Shown: positions 34,708 through 48,329 of the stretch, piece after piece
How positions within the stretch are numbered: the stretch's first letter is position 1
How the letters are laid out: each line of letters starts with the position of its first letter
Assembly: GCA_022749755.1 (NCBI GenBank)
Contig: CM040450.1
Location: 6,066,913 to 6,130,912, forward strand
Direction: 5' to 3'
Origin: Azadirachta indica
Taxonomy: Eukaryota > Streptophyta > Magnoliopsida > Sapindales > Meliaceae
DNA: 64,000 nucleotides
Program-made: the position numbers and the translations under genes
The notes under the pieces: generated by a model
Database searches by the model: none
What the model was told of the DNA's origin: nothing
What the model saw: only the letters and a program-made list of their open reading frames with translations

Positions 34708-36410
34708 ATGAGAGGGAGGAAGCCGATATTGGTAGCTTTGATGGTGGCTATGGTTATGGGAATTGCCATTTATTTGAGGCTTTGGTCTATCGATTACACT
34801 GTTTCTTCTGTTGATACTGAGTTGATAAGGTTTCTGCCTCTGTTGTTCTTCTCACTTACTTTCATTTCTTAAATTTATACGTTATAATACGATAATTGGA
34901 TTTCTATATGTGGAATAATTGTTCCTGTTTCCAGTATTTGAAGAAATGGGGTTTCTTTGTATTGAATAATTTTTGTAGGAGACAGTTTGATATTGCGAAT
35001 AGGGATGCAATGGATGAAGCTGCAGAATGGAGACGGAAATATGACGAAGAGTTTGAGAGGGCTACCAAGTGTGCTGTAGAACTAGCAGAGGTATGCTCAT
35101 CTCGTCATACAATCTTATGAATTTCAGATGTTCTTGTAATGTTAGTGCTGCTGAGGAGTTTTTCGTTCTTAATGAATTGTAGATACATGCAATAATAGAT
35201 TAATTATCAGATAGAACTAGATCCCCCATTAAATAAGCCACTAAGGGCATATTAGCACATTGTTTCTGATGGTTGCTTTTAGCGGTATTTGCCTTTTGCT
35301 ATCAATCTTTTTCCTAAGGATTGGACACACAGAATTATGATTAGTTAATGAGCATCTTTCTGATGTACATAGACAGTTCATTGGCCTGAATTGATGATTG
35401 TAGTTGGGCATTTCACCTTATCAATAAGTGCTGATATTCATTTGATTGCACGTTGATAATGTTATACAACCTGTTTGATAAATTCATTCTATTTTTTCTG
35501 TATGATATTACCAGCATGACTGCTGGCAAAAGGTTTCACACATCAGATATAAAGCCGGTATAGAGAATCTTTAGAAGATTTATTGTCTGAAATACTATAT
35601 TGGTCTACTGGTTTTCAGCTATGAAATTGAGAACACCTATTTGTGTTTTTTCATATTATAATTTGAGTTTTTGTCTTAAGTGGCAACTTGTGTGTTGAAA
35701 AATATAGAGCTTCTTTTTTCTTAATCTATTTTCTCCATTTTCTCGTATGTAGGAGGTTAATATATTGAGCTTGTTACATATTGACACTATTTAAAACTAT
35801 TAGCTATATTTACAGGCTAGGGATTCCTTGGAGAAAAAGGTTGACCATGCTCCCAACATTAAGCACAAGTTAGCAATGCTTCAACAGGTGACTCTTGAAT
35901 GCCATAGTTGTTTAGATCATTTCTTATCTGCTTCCATTTCTTTCCTCCTGATGAAACCTTTTGAAATCTTTTGACTATTTGAAAAATTGAAATGTCACCT
36001 CTCGCATACTCTCTGGTTCTGCTGCTCTGTGAGCATCGAGTTTTGAAGCCTTTTAAATGGAAAAACTTGGTTATTGTAGAAATAATTATTCCAGTTTAAA
36101 TGAAATTCGCTCCAACTTCTCTTGTCGAAACCTAAAAGCTTCATCAAAAACATTTGAATGTGTTCACTAAAAGTATCTATAGTGTGTGTCTGAGATTTTT
36201 TAATATGTCTTTTTTGTTTTTGCTAACTTACCGATTAAAGAAAGATCTGAGTTCCTGGATAGCAAATGTAACAGAGAATGTCATCTTCAGTTTGATTTTT
36301 ATATGTTTTTAACAAGATTCCATCATCACCAGGAAAATGCAGCCTTGCTTGAACGGGTGAAGGTCTTAAATCAGCAGCTTGAGTCTCAGAAGTTGAAATG
36401 TGGCTCATGA
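34708..36410 (+). CDS. Small membrane-anchored coiled-coil protein, unrecognised
   Basis: Four exons at 34708-34829, 34979-35090, 35816-35887 and 36333-36410 join in phase to 127 residues; every junction is GT..AG. The N-terminus is MRGRKP followed by one hydrophobic segment (about 7-23, ILVALMVAMVMGIAIYL), so a signal anchor with the rest on one side is likely. From about residue 41 the chain is charged and helical (DEAAEWRRKYDEEFERA, ARDSLEKKV, then ENAALLERVKVLNQQLESQ), with leucine spacing typical of a coiled coil. I know no named family for it. The in-phase exons with no stops across four pieces make a real gene likely. Confidence 0.75.
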
Positions 36411-37122
36411 TAGATTAACTGATTTCTGAAAGTTGTTTTTGGGTTTAATAAATTTCACTCCAACTTCAACATTCATATGACTACTTAGCAACTAGTTAGC
36501 TGATGTCTGAAGAAACATAAATCTGCTGAGTGAGTTTACAGGTTCAGTCAGACAGTAATTCAACCACAGAAAAGGTCATTTTTATCAAAGTACTATATTT
36601 CCTATTAGCTATGAGCATTACCAACTACGCATCAACTTTTTCAGCTAAGAGGCATCCATGGAACAGCAGTCTTCTTCATCCCAATAGCACAATCCTATAT
36701 TCCTTTTTATCAGTTTTGTTGGTTATACTGGAAGAGTTTGGTTGCTTGTATTCAGCTGCTTGATGCTGGATGTATATTTTTGTTTTTATTTGGAAGAACA
36801 CTTGCTCATAGTGCATTTTTTGAAATGATAAACAACTAGAATTACATTCTGTTCAAGAAGCATGAATTTTTGCTTCTTTATACTCGGTCATATTATCATA
36901 TCTTCCTTTAGATTCTACTACTGCTAATGTACAATTGCACCCCTATATGATGCCTCCATTCTTGTCCACAAAAAAGAGAAATCTGAAATTGAATGATACT
37001 GTGAGACAGGTTGAAACTCGGCTTTCTTCCATTTATACTGGATAAGCAAATACAATAGTTAAGAGGATGATGGATATCATATCTTCTGAATGTTTCTTTC
37101 GTATGTTAAAATTAAAATAATC
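36411..37122. other. 3' regions of two convergent genes
   Basis: Between the stop of the plus-strand gene at 36410 and the stop of the minus-strand gene at 37123. A 77-codon frame at 36530-36763 has no features of a gene. The two transcripts may approach or overlap here. Confidence 0.5.
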
Positions 37123-37833
37123 TTAAATCTGTTCCTGATTTCGAGTGCTTGTTGAACCATCAGGATCTGTTGCAGAGTCAGCTCTCAGTTCCTGGAGAAA
37201 CCTAGAAATTGTCTGCACAAATACCTCATTGCTATCAGGCTGATTCGAGGAGCCAGGTGTTGTCGCGTTGCTGCTTCCTCCAGAACTCTATAAACCAAGA
37301 AATCGGAACCATTACCACAACATTAACAACAAAGAAAGAAGTATTCCATCTTTGACATAGCTTTCTGTCTCTAGCCATAGATGCTCCGTGGAAATGCTAA
37401 CATGGATAAACAGGTTGTAGTCATTGTTAAGGAATCTCACCGAGTTTATCCTTCTTCTCTTTGGCGGTTTTGTTCTGGAGCCTATCATCTCCATCAACTC
37501 ATCAAACTGAATCACACAAAAATGTTTATCATTAGCGCCTTCCATTTCAATCTTTCGAAAGAACAAGCACACAAAGCCAAGCATTGGAAAATAATAAGCT
37601 ACATTGTAAATTATAAATAACTCATATATAGCAATGATTTGTAAAATACAGTCATAAACATGTAACATGAATAATACAAGCGAAGATTTCCATTAGTACA
37701 AATCTTGGCATGTGTATTACATGTCTTAAGATGAACATCAATGTCTAACGTAACATTATACCTGTTTCACAATCTTTTTATATTTCTTGACACATCGATA
37801 CAACCTTCTTTCGTCTTCTTGTTCGTTGGACAT
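37123..37833 (-). CDS. Small hydrophilic three-exon protein, unrecognised (100 aa)
   Basis: Exons in transcript order are 37833-37762, 37506-37441 and 37287-37123. All junctions are GT..AG in phase 0, giving exactly 100 residues. It begins MSNEQEDERRLYRCVKKYKK, a charged helix-like stretch, continues FDELMEMIG, then has a basic cluster PPKRRR (about 37-42, a possible nuclear signal), a serine/asparagine/glycine linker, and a short amphipathic helix (FVQTISRFLQELRAD). There is no membrane segment. I do not recognise a family. A TATA box (TATAAATA, 37900-37907, minus) lies about 70 bases upstream. The precise in-phase splice pattern supports a real gene; function is unknown. Confidence 0.65.
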
Positions 37834-37899
37834 AACAAAGGAAATCTTCACTCTTGCTCTGTGTTACAATGCGTTGTTGGTTGTATTGAATCTGTTTAA

Positions 37900-37907
37900 T
37901 ATTTATA
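37900..37907 (-). promoter_or_regulatory. TATA box of the 100-aa gene
   Basis: TATAAATA on the minus strand, 67 bases upstream of the ATG at 37833. Confidence 0.65.
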
Positions 37908-37909
37908 GC

Positions 37910-38970
37910 TGCTTAAGAGCATGTAATTAACATGAAAAGAGGGTTGCTTAGAAGGTGTAATATTGGCGTTACCACCGACCTCTGTAGAGGCAGTGAAGAG
38001 AAGAAGAAAAATGGACAGTTAACTTGCCGCCATAGATTTCTGTTTCATGCACGTAAACGCAATTCTTGTGAAGAGAAACTTCGTCAAAGCTTTCAGACAA
38101 ATGCAGAGAGAAGACAAAAACCTTTATCAAATGTATACAACTAACTACTCCCAGAAAGAAGCAAGACACAGCCAATAACAAGACAATAAAACACTTGCCA
38201 TAACAAGAGATTCACACTTTATTAACTGCCTACCCTCATTACCCGCCACCAGAACTAAAAAATTAAAGAGATCAAAATTAAATTATATATTTGGGAATAA
38301 ACTTTCCAATAGACTATTAAATATTGTGTAATAACAGATGATAACTGTGTTATAAATTTTCCCTATTTCTGGGTTGTCTTCACTCATTTTTTAATTTTTC
38401 TTTTCGGAAGGATTATCTCCTCTCATTTGAGTTTTGTATTTTCATGGTAAAACTCTAGCAATTTCAGTGTTTCCCTGAATTATGGAAACAGAAACATCGA
38501 TTTCAGACTCCCCATACAAATCAGAGAACATGTAAATCATGAAACAGGTGATGCTGCTTGAAGAGGGCAGATAAAACAATGGAATGATTACCGCTATTTC
38601 CTGAAAACGGTTTCAACACCTTTCTCAAGAATCAAGACAATGACATAAACACTTCTGAAACTAAAACTACTGAGAATATGAACATTTCACTTTAAAAGTA
38701 AAAAGTAAATGTTATGACCATGCAAAGTAAAAAGTAAATTCGATTCATTCATTGTTTGCCAAGCAATATAAACAGGAACCATCACTGTGAGAGAAGAGGA
38801 TCACGTAAAGGCAATCCCAAAGTTCATGTATTTCTTGCACTGACAAAGTCTAGCAAAATTATCAATGTACACGGTAGGGACGACCTGATCAATCTCCATA
38901 GCTGGTATTACACAAGAAAATCTGTGTAACAGAAGTTTTATGCTGACTACAGGTTCCACTAACCCAAATC
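37910..38970. other. Spacer; CASP-like 3' UTR at its right end
   Basis: No supported coding region. Short frames at 37932-38181 overlap on both strands without motifs. About 200 bases next to 38971 probably are the 3' UTR of the CASP-like gene. Confidence 0.5.
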
Positions 38971-41136
38971 TTACTGGGAAGCCAATAACCAGAAATTCAA
39001 GAGAAAGGATGGTGAAATGGCAAACCAACTGAGAAAAGCCATTCCTGTAGCCATATCAAATCTTCTACAGTGATTCACAGCACATTTTCGAAGATCATTG
39101 CCAATGAGGACTGTGATGCCAGCAGATGCACAGGCAGCTGCAAATGTGAGGGTGGATGTGATCTGCACAAATATGACAACTTTCATTAAGATCGAGGTGA
39201 AAGTAGATTCAATTGGAGGAACTGAGAAAGAGAGTGACAAAGAGACAAGTACTTGGCATCCCACAGTGTTTAAAAACTATCCCACGCAGACGCACAAAAA
39301 AATCTTTTTCTTTTAAAAATAAGAGGAAAAAAAGTGATAAAGAGAAGTATTTTACAAATACGTTACAGCAGCCATGTATGTGACTAATAGTCAACTCTCA
39401 GCAAGACAAATCTTTTTATTAAGGAGTAAATAAATGCAAAATAAGCATCTTAGCTAAACTGCAATTGTTGATTTCATTTCATCCCTGAAGGAATTATGTT
39501 CAACAGAGAAAAGACCAATTCATTATTGACTTCAAACTGCAATTGTCTGCGTCTCTGTGATTAATTGGAAAAATTTATAGCTCAAACCTATCTCTATGGC
39601 ATATCAACCCTATCTCCATAACCACTCATAAGCCATTTCTTTTATGCCAGAAATCCCTTGGCTTTTCCATGTTCACCCAATGAGTTCGTAATTGGTAACT
39701 ACTGCCAGAATCTAAGACACTGGGCATCGTGGTTGAGGCCAAGGATCTTTTAATACTCAACCCAACTTTCGGTTTCTAGGCCACTTGGAAACTGAGGAGC
39801 TATCATGAGTAGATCGATAAAATTAATTTAATCCCAAACCTCTCACAGTTTAATCCTAAACCTTTCAGATTGTAATTCAGTGTAAATACTTCTGCTTCCC
39901 ACTAACTCTATGTTCAGTTGTTGAATAACAAAACGACAAGTAAACAAATATTTTCCAGAAATAAAAAATAAACTTCATAGTAGATAGAATAACATCCACA
40001 AACTGCAGACACCAAACAAGAAGCTGGTGTGTATCATACCACAACTCACACAGAACACCCATCAATATTCAGAGTTGAGATCACTGTCAGCATTCATTCA
40101 TGAAATGACAAAACGATAAGAAACATAGGGCAAGCCAGTTTCCTAGAGTTATATCGATGAATAAATATATGGCATCTGATCAACAAAAGTTCCACAATAA
40201 GCTTGATAAAGAAATTCTCTTACCCCATCACCAATGGTAAGAAACTGGATAACCAGGTAGTTTCGAAGACTTCGTCCACCAAGAGGGCATATATATCAAG
40301 TGCTGCCAGGGACAGACTCCACAAACTTTGCAAGCCAACAGCAAGAACAAGGTAACTGATGCATTAAATTGAAGAAAAAATTTATGTCATCTTCTTATAT
40401 TCAACTAAAAAAAACTAAACTATATCAACAAATCCACATGAATCAGATATCAGTTTGTTCCGCTCTTAGGTGCCACAGGAAATTCTCTAGTTCCAAAAAA
40501 GAAAAAACAAGTTCTCTCACCACCACTGCAAATTAAGCATGCTCAAATTGAATGCTCAGATGTTCTTTGCCATGATGTTCTCATAATCTACCATAGTAAA
40601 AAAATTAATTATTTTTCTTGTTGTTCGTCTGAATTTGCGCATTAGGCAAAGGATACAAAATTTGGGAGTCAAATTTCTCGTTAGACATAAAACTTTTAAG
40701 AGAAAAAGGTCTTTCCAATTGCTTCAGTATGTTCAAATAAGTGAAATTTTCTCTGGTCATTTGACAGTTTTTCATTGAAATAGCAACCTTGTAAGCATAT
40801 AATTCTTCAATAAGATGGCAAATTTACGGCTTCATCTGACATGAAAGAAAACCTCTCGCAAAAATTACTCGAAATGAGTTTTTCCCTAAAAATAACAAGA
40901 ACCCAGAAGCTTAAATGATACCAAAATGCAGTGGCTTGGTGAAAATCATTGGTGGAAGCCATGTAAGAGACAGATACCACGGCAGAGAAAAACTGAATGA
41001 GACGAAGAATGAGACCACCAGGTGTGCCAGACATGCCCTGTACGTCCTTCATTCTAACTCTAGGCCCGGCCGCCGCTGCCGCCTCTGTCAACGGTGGTGC
41101 CTCAATTGGGTGCACCGCTGGACGGCTCCCGTTCAT
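38971..41136 (-). CDS. CASPL5A: CASP-like protein, family 5A-type, with a 1-nt frameshift
   Basis: A four-helix MARVEL-type membrane protein related to Casparian strip proteins. Exons are 41136-40922, 40355-40224 and 39162-38971. Exon 1 starts [10 protein letters not shown] and carries [19 protein letters not shown]1 and MASTNDF. Exon 2 holds TM2 ([19 protein letters not shown]). Exon 3 holds [20 protein letters not shown] (TM3) and [20 protein letters not shown] (TM4). The exons total 539 bases, one short of a whole number of codons. The break lies in exon 2 just after ALLV (about 40275-40280), where a run of G on the minus strand is one base short; after it the conserved RSLRNYLV sequence continues in the next frame. 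Full length would be about 179 residues, the normal size. Splice sites are good. It is either a sequence error or a recent null allele. An upstream in-frame ATG (41160) is less like the family. Confidence 0.85.
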
Positions 41137-41917
41137 CGCTCTAGTTGAAGCCCTTATCAATTAATCAAACATCAAACAAAATCTTTGTACGATTTAGAGG
41201 GAATATATTGAAAGGGGAAAGTAACCATTTGCTTTGCAAATGCTAACCAAGTACTGAATTTAGTTCGCTGGTATTTAGCACAACATTTGTTTCGCCCGGA
41301 CCGTCCGGTTGCACCTGGGCCGTTGAATAGAAACTGGGCCAAATCTTTGCTGGGTCTGTTTTCGATCAACGGTGAAAATTTTCTGTTGGTTTCTAGCTTT
41401 TTTTTTTTTAAATATCTGTAATTTCATATAAATTCACGTTTACGACAAGTTAATTTCTCTAATTTCATATAAACTAACGTTTACGACAAGTAGAGAAATG
41501 ACTACGTCGTTGCGACAAGCAGTCTGCTTAATCAAGCTCCCTGTCAATCTCCCCCTGGCTCTGGGTTTGATTTTTCCATTGGTTTTGTTCTTTTATTTAT
41601 TAAATTGCAAAAGGGTTTCACCGCTTCCACAATTTTGGGTGAATGCTGGAAATGAGACAGAACAATATCAACTGTAAACTATCGTATATGCAAAAAGCTA
41701 AAGCTGAAGAAGAAAATATATTATAAACGAGAACTTTATTAATATATAAGATCAAACCAGGCCTAATGGCCATTACATGCTTATAAAACTAGTTATTAGC
41801 AAAGCTAAAAAAGCACCCATTCCAACCCCATTAAAATATTACCCACAACAGACTAACACACTTTCAATATATATTACATAATTCCAAGAGAGGGACGACA
41901 TTGACCCCCCGACATTC
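41137..41917. other. CASP-like promoter and polyubiquitin 3' UTR
   Basis: Includes the upstream region of the CASP-like gene and, at about 41700-41917, the 3' UTR of polyubiquitin. A 41-bp tandem duplication lies at 41420-41490. No other gene. Confidence 0.55.
41420..41490. repeat. Tandem duplication, 41-bp period
   Basis: AATTTCATATAAA followed by ACGTTTACGACAAGT occurs at 41420 and again at 41461 with few changes. Confidence 0.85.
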
Positions 41918-43070
<1,153 letters not shown>

Positions 43071-43179
43071 TCACCTAACCCTAGAAAATAACGCACCTCA
43101 AAATTTAATGGTAATACGCAAGCCACGGATCACCGTTCGTTCACCTGACCCTCACGCTAAAGTTAGTAATTAAAAACGA

Positions 43180-45100
43180 CAGATCAAAGGGCCCCACACG
43201 CCCCTCCACTACCGCCTCATGATTATCCTCCAATCGTACGGTTATAAAATATTTATTAATTTATTGTCAAAAAAAGTACGCCAGAAACGGCTATTTTTAC
43301 ACCTTGGATCCTCCGCAAAAGATAATGTGTTTTGGATAATAACATATGATCCCCTAAATTTTGTGATAATATGTATAAGGGCATGGTGTTTCCATTTGTA
43401 TTGAATTAGTCCCAGACCCTAATGAAATGACCAAATTACTCTATTAACCGGTAGCATGTTAACCTACTAATAAAGAGTATTTTTGAAATTTTAGTGGAGT
43501 TAGAGATTTACATGATTTAAATAAATAAATTATATTCGAATATAGATTGATAGTTTGATATTTTTATAAATATATTTATATTATTTATAAATTATTAGAT
43601 TTATATATTTTTAATAGTTCAGATTATATTTGACACATATAATTAATGTATAATTAATATATCATAATTAATAGATATATTAAAATTTATTTTTAATTAT
43701 TAAAAATATATAAATCTAATATTCTATAAATAAGTGTAAATATATGAATAAAAATATAAAATTGATAATTTTTTTTGCCGTTACAATATTTTTAAAATAG
43801 ATTATAAGAAATAAGGGACCTGAAAGTTAATAGCAGAATATGAATTTAATAAAGAGGATTGCGTTTACTTTGAAATGTTGTAACCATATAAATTATATAA
43901 TAAACGGTAGGTTAGCTCGCTTAGCTGTTAGCATCAACAATTATTTTAGATTTAGACTAAAGAAAACAATTATTTTGTTTTAGGTAAATCATAACATAAT
44001 TGGTTGTAAATACTACCTTTTGGAATTGTCAATAATTATGGTTGCATTTTATTGTTTTGCCGTGTTGGTTTTTGCTTTGTTTATAAAGTGGTTTAGTTAA
44101 AGCGTTTAAGAAAATATTTATTTTTATTACTATTAATTATTCATTCATTTCATATTTAATGATAATCAAATTATTTGTTTAAAATATTCAAATAATTTAA
44201 TTGTTATTTAATAATAAATTATTTTATTTCGTGTTGTGATTTGATTACAAATACGACAATAACAAACACTTCTCTTATTGCACAATAATGTACCCTTTAG
44301 GTATTTTTACAAACGTGAAAAATGCATATACTTATAGTAGTTTTAATTAATTTAATTAGATTATTAATCCTAACCCACATGTGATATGTTAATTATAAAC
44401 CATGTGGATAACATAATTGCAAATCATATGAATTATTAGTGTCATTAGATAAATTTGACTCTTTTATTTTAAGAGTGGGTCAATTCACAATCATACAGGA
44501 AAAAATTTACTATTGAATACCCATAATTATTATAAAAAATAGATACGTGTGCAATTTATGATTAAAAATTATTTAATTGAAGTGTATATTTACTTTCTAA
44601 TTGAAATTTGAATGTAATTTAATTTTAGTTGTTAAAATGTTTTAAAGATATTTATTTTTTAAATTAATATTAAAAACTTGTTAGTTATATCTCAATAAGT
44701 TTATTAATTTAAAACTTATATATGGATAAATTTATTTAATTGTAATTTTACAAAATACCCATACTAATTTTATATATTTCTTAGTAAATGGAGGTTGTCT
44801 TAATCATTTGTAAGAATATAATATATAAAATTATTAGTTTCTATAAACATATATTTTAAAAGTCTGATATAAAAACTAAACATATTTTCATAACAATTTA
44901 AATTTATATATTTAAATTTATTCAGATATTAGATAAAGGAATAAATACTGTCAATTAAATAAATTAGTACTACTTTTTACGTCCATTTAACGTTACAATT
45001 ATGTACTTTAAACTCTAAACTTTTCTTCATAATTTTTTTTTGAAATCATTTACTTGTGAAGGAAAAAATCAATCTTTGGAAAGATTCAAACAACAAAAGA
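43180..45100. other. AT-rich intergenic DNA
   Basis: No gene. Holds a copy of the dispersed repeat (next entry) and many AT runs. The first few hundred bases may be distal polyubiquitin promoter. Confidence 0.5.
43540..43790 (+). repeat. Dispersed AT-rich repeat, copy 2, with internal inverted repeat
   Basis: Contains TTAGATTTATATATTTTTAA near 43599 and its near reverse complement near 43690-43725, so the segment can fold. It matches 31740-31880 and, inverted, 59220-59410. Confidence 0.5.
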
Positions 45101-45119
45101 TTTTTTTTTTTTTTTTTTT
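45101..45119. repeat. Poly-T run
   Basis: Nineteen T in a row, followed by C and TTTTAAAAG. Confidence 0.95.
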
Positions 45120-46200
45120 CTTTTAAAAGTAATATATTGTGAACGGAAAGGATTTGAATATTTTATAGAAAATATATATCATAGAAAAATATAAGAGAAT
45201 TTCTCTTTTTCTTAAACATTATTATTTTTATAAGATAAAAAAATATTTAAATGCGATGAATGTTTTATAAATGTGTGAAGAAGAATTAAGATATAATAAT
45301 AAAAAAAATGCCTGAGGGTTACTTAAGTATTTATAAGAGAGTATAGAATAAATTCTAGTTTTTACATGTATAAATGTAATAAAGTTGTTGATGAGCCCAA
45401 TTAGATAATGGGTTGAAGACCCAAAGTTGGACAAAATTCTAGGCTTAAATTTACACCCATATCTAGTGCTATCTAAACCTCACATTTTATCTCACAAGAC
45501 TCCTATTGCCAAGTTTTCAACACGAAGGACTATCAGCTAAACGAGATTGAACAGAGTAGGGAAAGAAAATTTTGGAATTCATGTGGGTATACTTAGAAAT
45601 TAACATAATTATATAGAATTAATGGCGGGATCAAATAGAACAACTCCCTGACTAAGACTTGGAGAGGGCCCATCTTTCGCAGCCCATCTTCGAGTTTGTT
45701 AAAGTTATGCATGCGGGTTATTTTCGGCTTTACTCCCATATTTATTGATAATCTTCATAAGCAATATGAAGTTTTGAAAAGTCATCAGCAGTACCCTAAT
45801 AACACTAAATTACAGTTAAAGTTCACGCTATTAGAGGTAAAAAAGTAATTCAATAAATATCTGTAAAATAGAAAACTTATTTAAGGGTAAATTTATAATT
45901 GTATTTTTAAAGTAAATTACAGTTTTAATTTTCGCCTCTCCCTCACTCGTTGATTTGTGCTTATTTTTTCTAAAACTTTAATCTCAAAACTTTATTGAGA
46001 AAATTAAGCAAAATATCCTAAACTTAAACTAAATTTTAGAAAAATTTACTTTTTTTATTAAAAAATTTCATTTTTTTTTAAACAAAAATACTTTAAAAAG
46101 TAAATGCGATTATTTTAAAAAATTTTAAATTCTTTTTTATACAAATTTTAAATTGATTAAAAAATCTCCTAATTTGGTTACTAAAAAATCCCCCAACTTC
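45120..46200. other. Intergenic, no gene seen
   Basis: A GC-richer patch at 45600-45730 (including GGAGAGGGCCCATC) has no open frame of note. Confidence 0.5.
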
Positions 46201-46440
46201 TTTTCCTACAGCGTCGGGAAGGTAAGCCAACGGTGGCCGGCGAATTGCGCATGACTCACAAGATTTCTATCCTCTTTTTCCTCTTTATCTCTTCTCTCCC
46301 TCATCTCTTCTTCTTTTTGCCTCGACTAGGAAAGCCATCGCCCAATTTTTGCTGCTAACTAGGAAAGCTGTCCTAGGATTTTCGTAACCGTCTACCATCG
46401 CCATCACATGTGACTTGCACAACCCAATTTGTAGATTGAT
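46200..46440. other. GC-richer pyrimidine-rich patch, possible gene or TE fragment
   Basis: A long CT-rich tract (46260-46325) next to sequence with ordinary exon-like composition (GCCATCGCC, GTCTACCATCGCC). It includes a direct phrase ACTAGGAAAGC at about 46325 and 46359. I could not find a coding frame or a family. Confidence 0.4.
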
Positions 46441-46560
46441 TTTTGTAGATTGAATTTGTGATTATGGGCTAGATCTGTTGGTTTATTTATATGATTGCGA
46501 GTTTATTGAAATGAAAAATTCTAATTTGTCTTTCGATGTTGTTGAAATTTAAATCTTGAT

Positions 46561-46760
46561 TTGATTTTGGGTAATTGAAAATTCTAATTTATTTTAGAAA
46601 ACCTAATTTGATTTTGGTGATTAGAAATTTAATTTATTTTGGAAAAGCTTTAATTTAATTCGAAAAACCCTAATTCGATTTTGAGTGATTAAAAACCTAA
46701 TTTATTTTGGAAAAGCTTAGTTTGATTTGAAAAACCCTAATTTGATTTTAGATGATTTGT
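46561..46760. repeat. Minisatellite, about 68-bp period, roughly three degenerate units
   Basis: AATTTATTTTGGAAAAGCTT occurs at 46631 and 46699, with a weaker copy near 46586. It alternates with AAAACCCTAATTTGATTTTG-like segments. Fainter copies continue to about 47160. Confidence 0.8.
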
Positions 46761-47169
46761 CTTTTGGCTCTATTTCCATTCTGGATCGCTTCTTTATCCA
46801 TTCTAACATCCAAATCAAAAAATCAATATGAGATTCTGTTGCTTTCCAACATCGAAATGGTCGAAAAATCAATATGAGATTCTCTTGCTTTCTCTGTGCA
46901 ATGCTTTAGACTTTTACTTGTTACAAATTATTCTTATTTTTGTATTGCATCACCTTGATTATTCCCTCCATTGCTTAACTTTGTTACGCTTCTCTATCGC
47001 TGCATAAAAATACTGATTTGATAAAAGTTAAATTTTAATTTGATTTTGAGTGCATAGGAAACCCTAGCTTATTTTGAAAAATCATAATTTAATTTTTTTT
47101 AATTTGATTTTGGTTAATTACTAATTTAATTTTTAAAAATCCTAATTCAATATAAAATCTTAATTTGAT

Positions 47170-48075
47170 CTGAATTATAATTATCATTATATTATATACT
47201 GTATTATATATTAAGTTTTTTTAAAGATATATATTATATATTAAGTTGTAATCCATAGAGTTTGATTCCATGGGATAATGAAACAAAACTTTGGCTGAAG
47301 AAATGACAGAAAAAGAGAAAGATAAACATTTAATTGAATTTTAAATATATAATATTTCAAGAATATATGTGTATATTACTAATTATAGGTAATTTTGTCT
47401 TTTTAATATACAATCAAGTAATTTTACCTACACATAGGTTCTTTTAGTCATTTCACCAATTTTCGCTAATTTTAACAATAATCTGATGTTAATATGAGTA
47501 TCGATAAGGACCTTTTAAAATTTTAAATTATATGTAGAAATTGTCGATAAATGTGAAGTAAAGTCCAAAATAACTCTTTACATTCTTTATTTTTATTTTT
47601 ACTTTTGAAAGCAAATTAAATATTTATTTAATAAATTATTTTTCAAAAAATTGTTAAATAAAGAAAAAATGTTGCATACTTTTAATTTTAAAAGAATAAA
47701 CAACTTTGGGTTACTAATACAACACTTATGATTTTTTTAAAAGTAAATTCAATAAATATTTATTGTTTTACATTTAAAAATTTTACTTCACTCTTCTTGT
47801 AAATTTACGAAATAATAAGCTCAAGTGATCAAGTTATTTGTTTGCGTATTATAAGATAAATTCAGTTAGTAATATATGAGATCATATAGTGAATTATATA
47901 AAATTGTTAAATATATTAATACTTTAAATACCAAAATTTGAAAAATAAGTTAAATTATAATTAAAAAAATTAATATGTAATTAAAATTTGTATTAAGAAA
48001 AATATCCACAAAGAATATAAGAAGTTATTTTCTCATCCTAGTTTCTTGTTTCAACCAAACAAAAATAACTGGTAT
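47170..48075. other. AT-rich intergenic DNA
   Basis: No gene, RNA gene or clear repeat boundary is seen. Confidence 0.5.
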
Positions 48076-48079
48076 TCCC

Positions 48080-48110
<31 letters not shown>
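48080..48110. repeat. (TTTA)n microsatellite
   Basis: Seven or more TTTA units in succession. Confidence 0.95.
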
Positions 48111-48329
48111 CCTTGTCTTTTCCTCTCCTTATTTCTTTCCATTATTCTAATCAAACGTGACCTAAGAATATATAAATTTGTGTTTCTATGCCGGCGGAAA
48201 ATATATAAAAATAAATAAATAAAAGAATGATATAAAAGAAAAACAATAAGGGAGAATTCCGGTTCAACTTAGGCCCAAACGTCTACGAGGTTTTTTTTTC
48301 TGGCCCATATTAATAAAATGCCGTCCCTT

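Noticed and set aside
44000..44280. Possible TIR element around TTGGTTGTAAATAC and GTATTTGTAATC
   Set aside because: The inverted match is short and interrupted, and no target duplication was visible.
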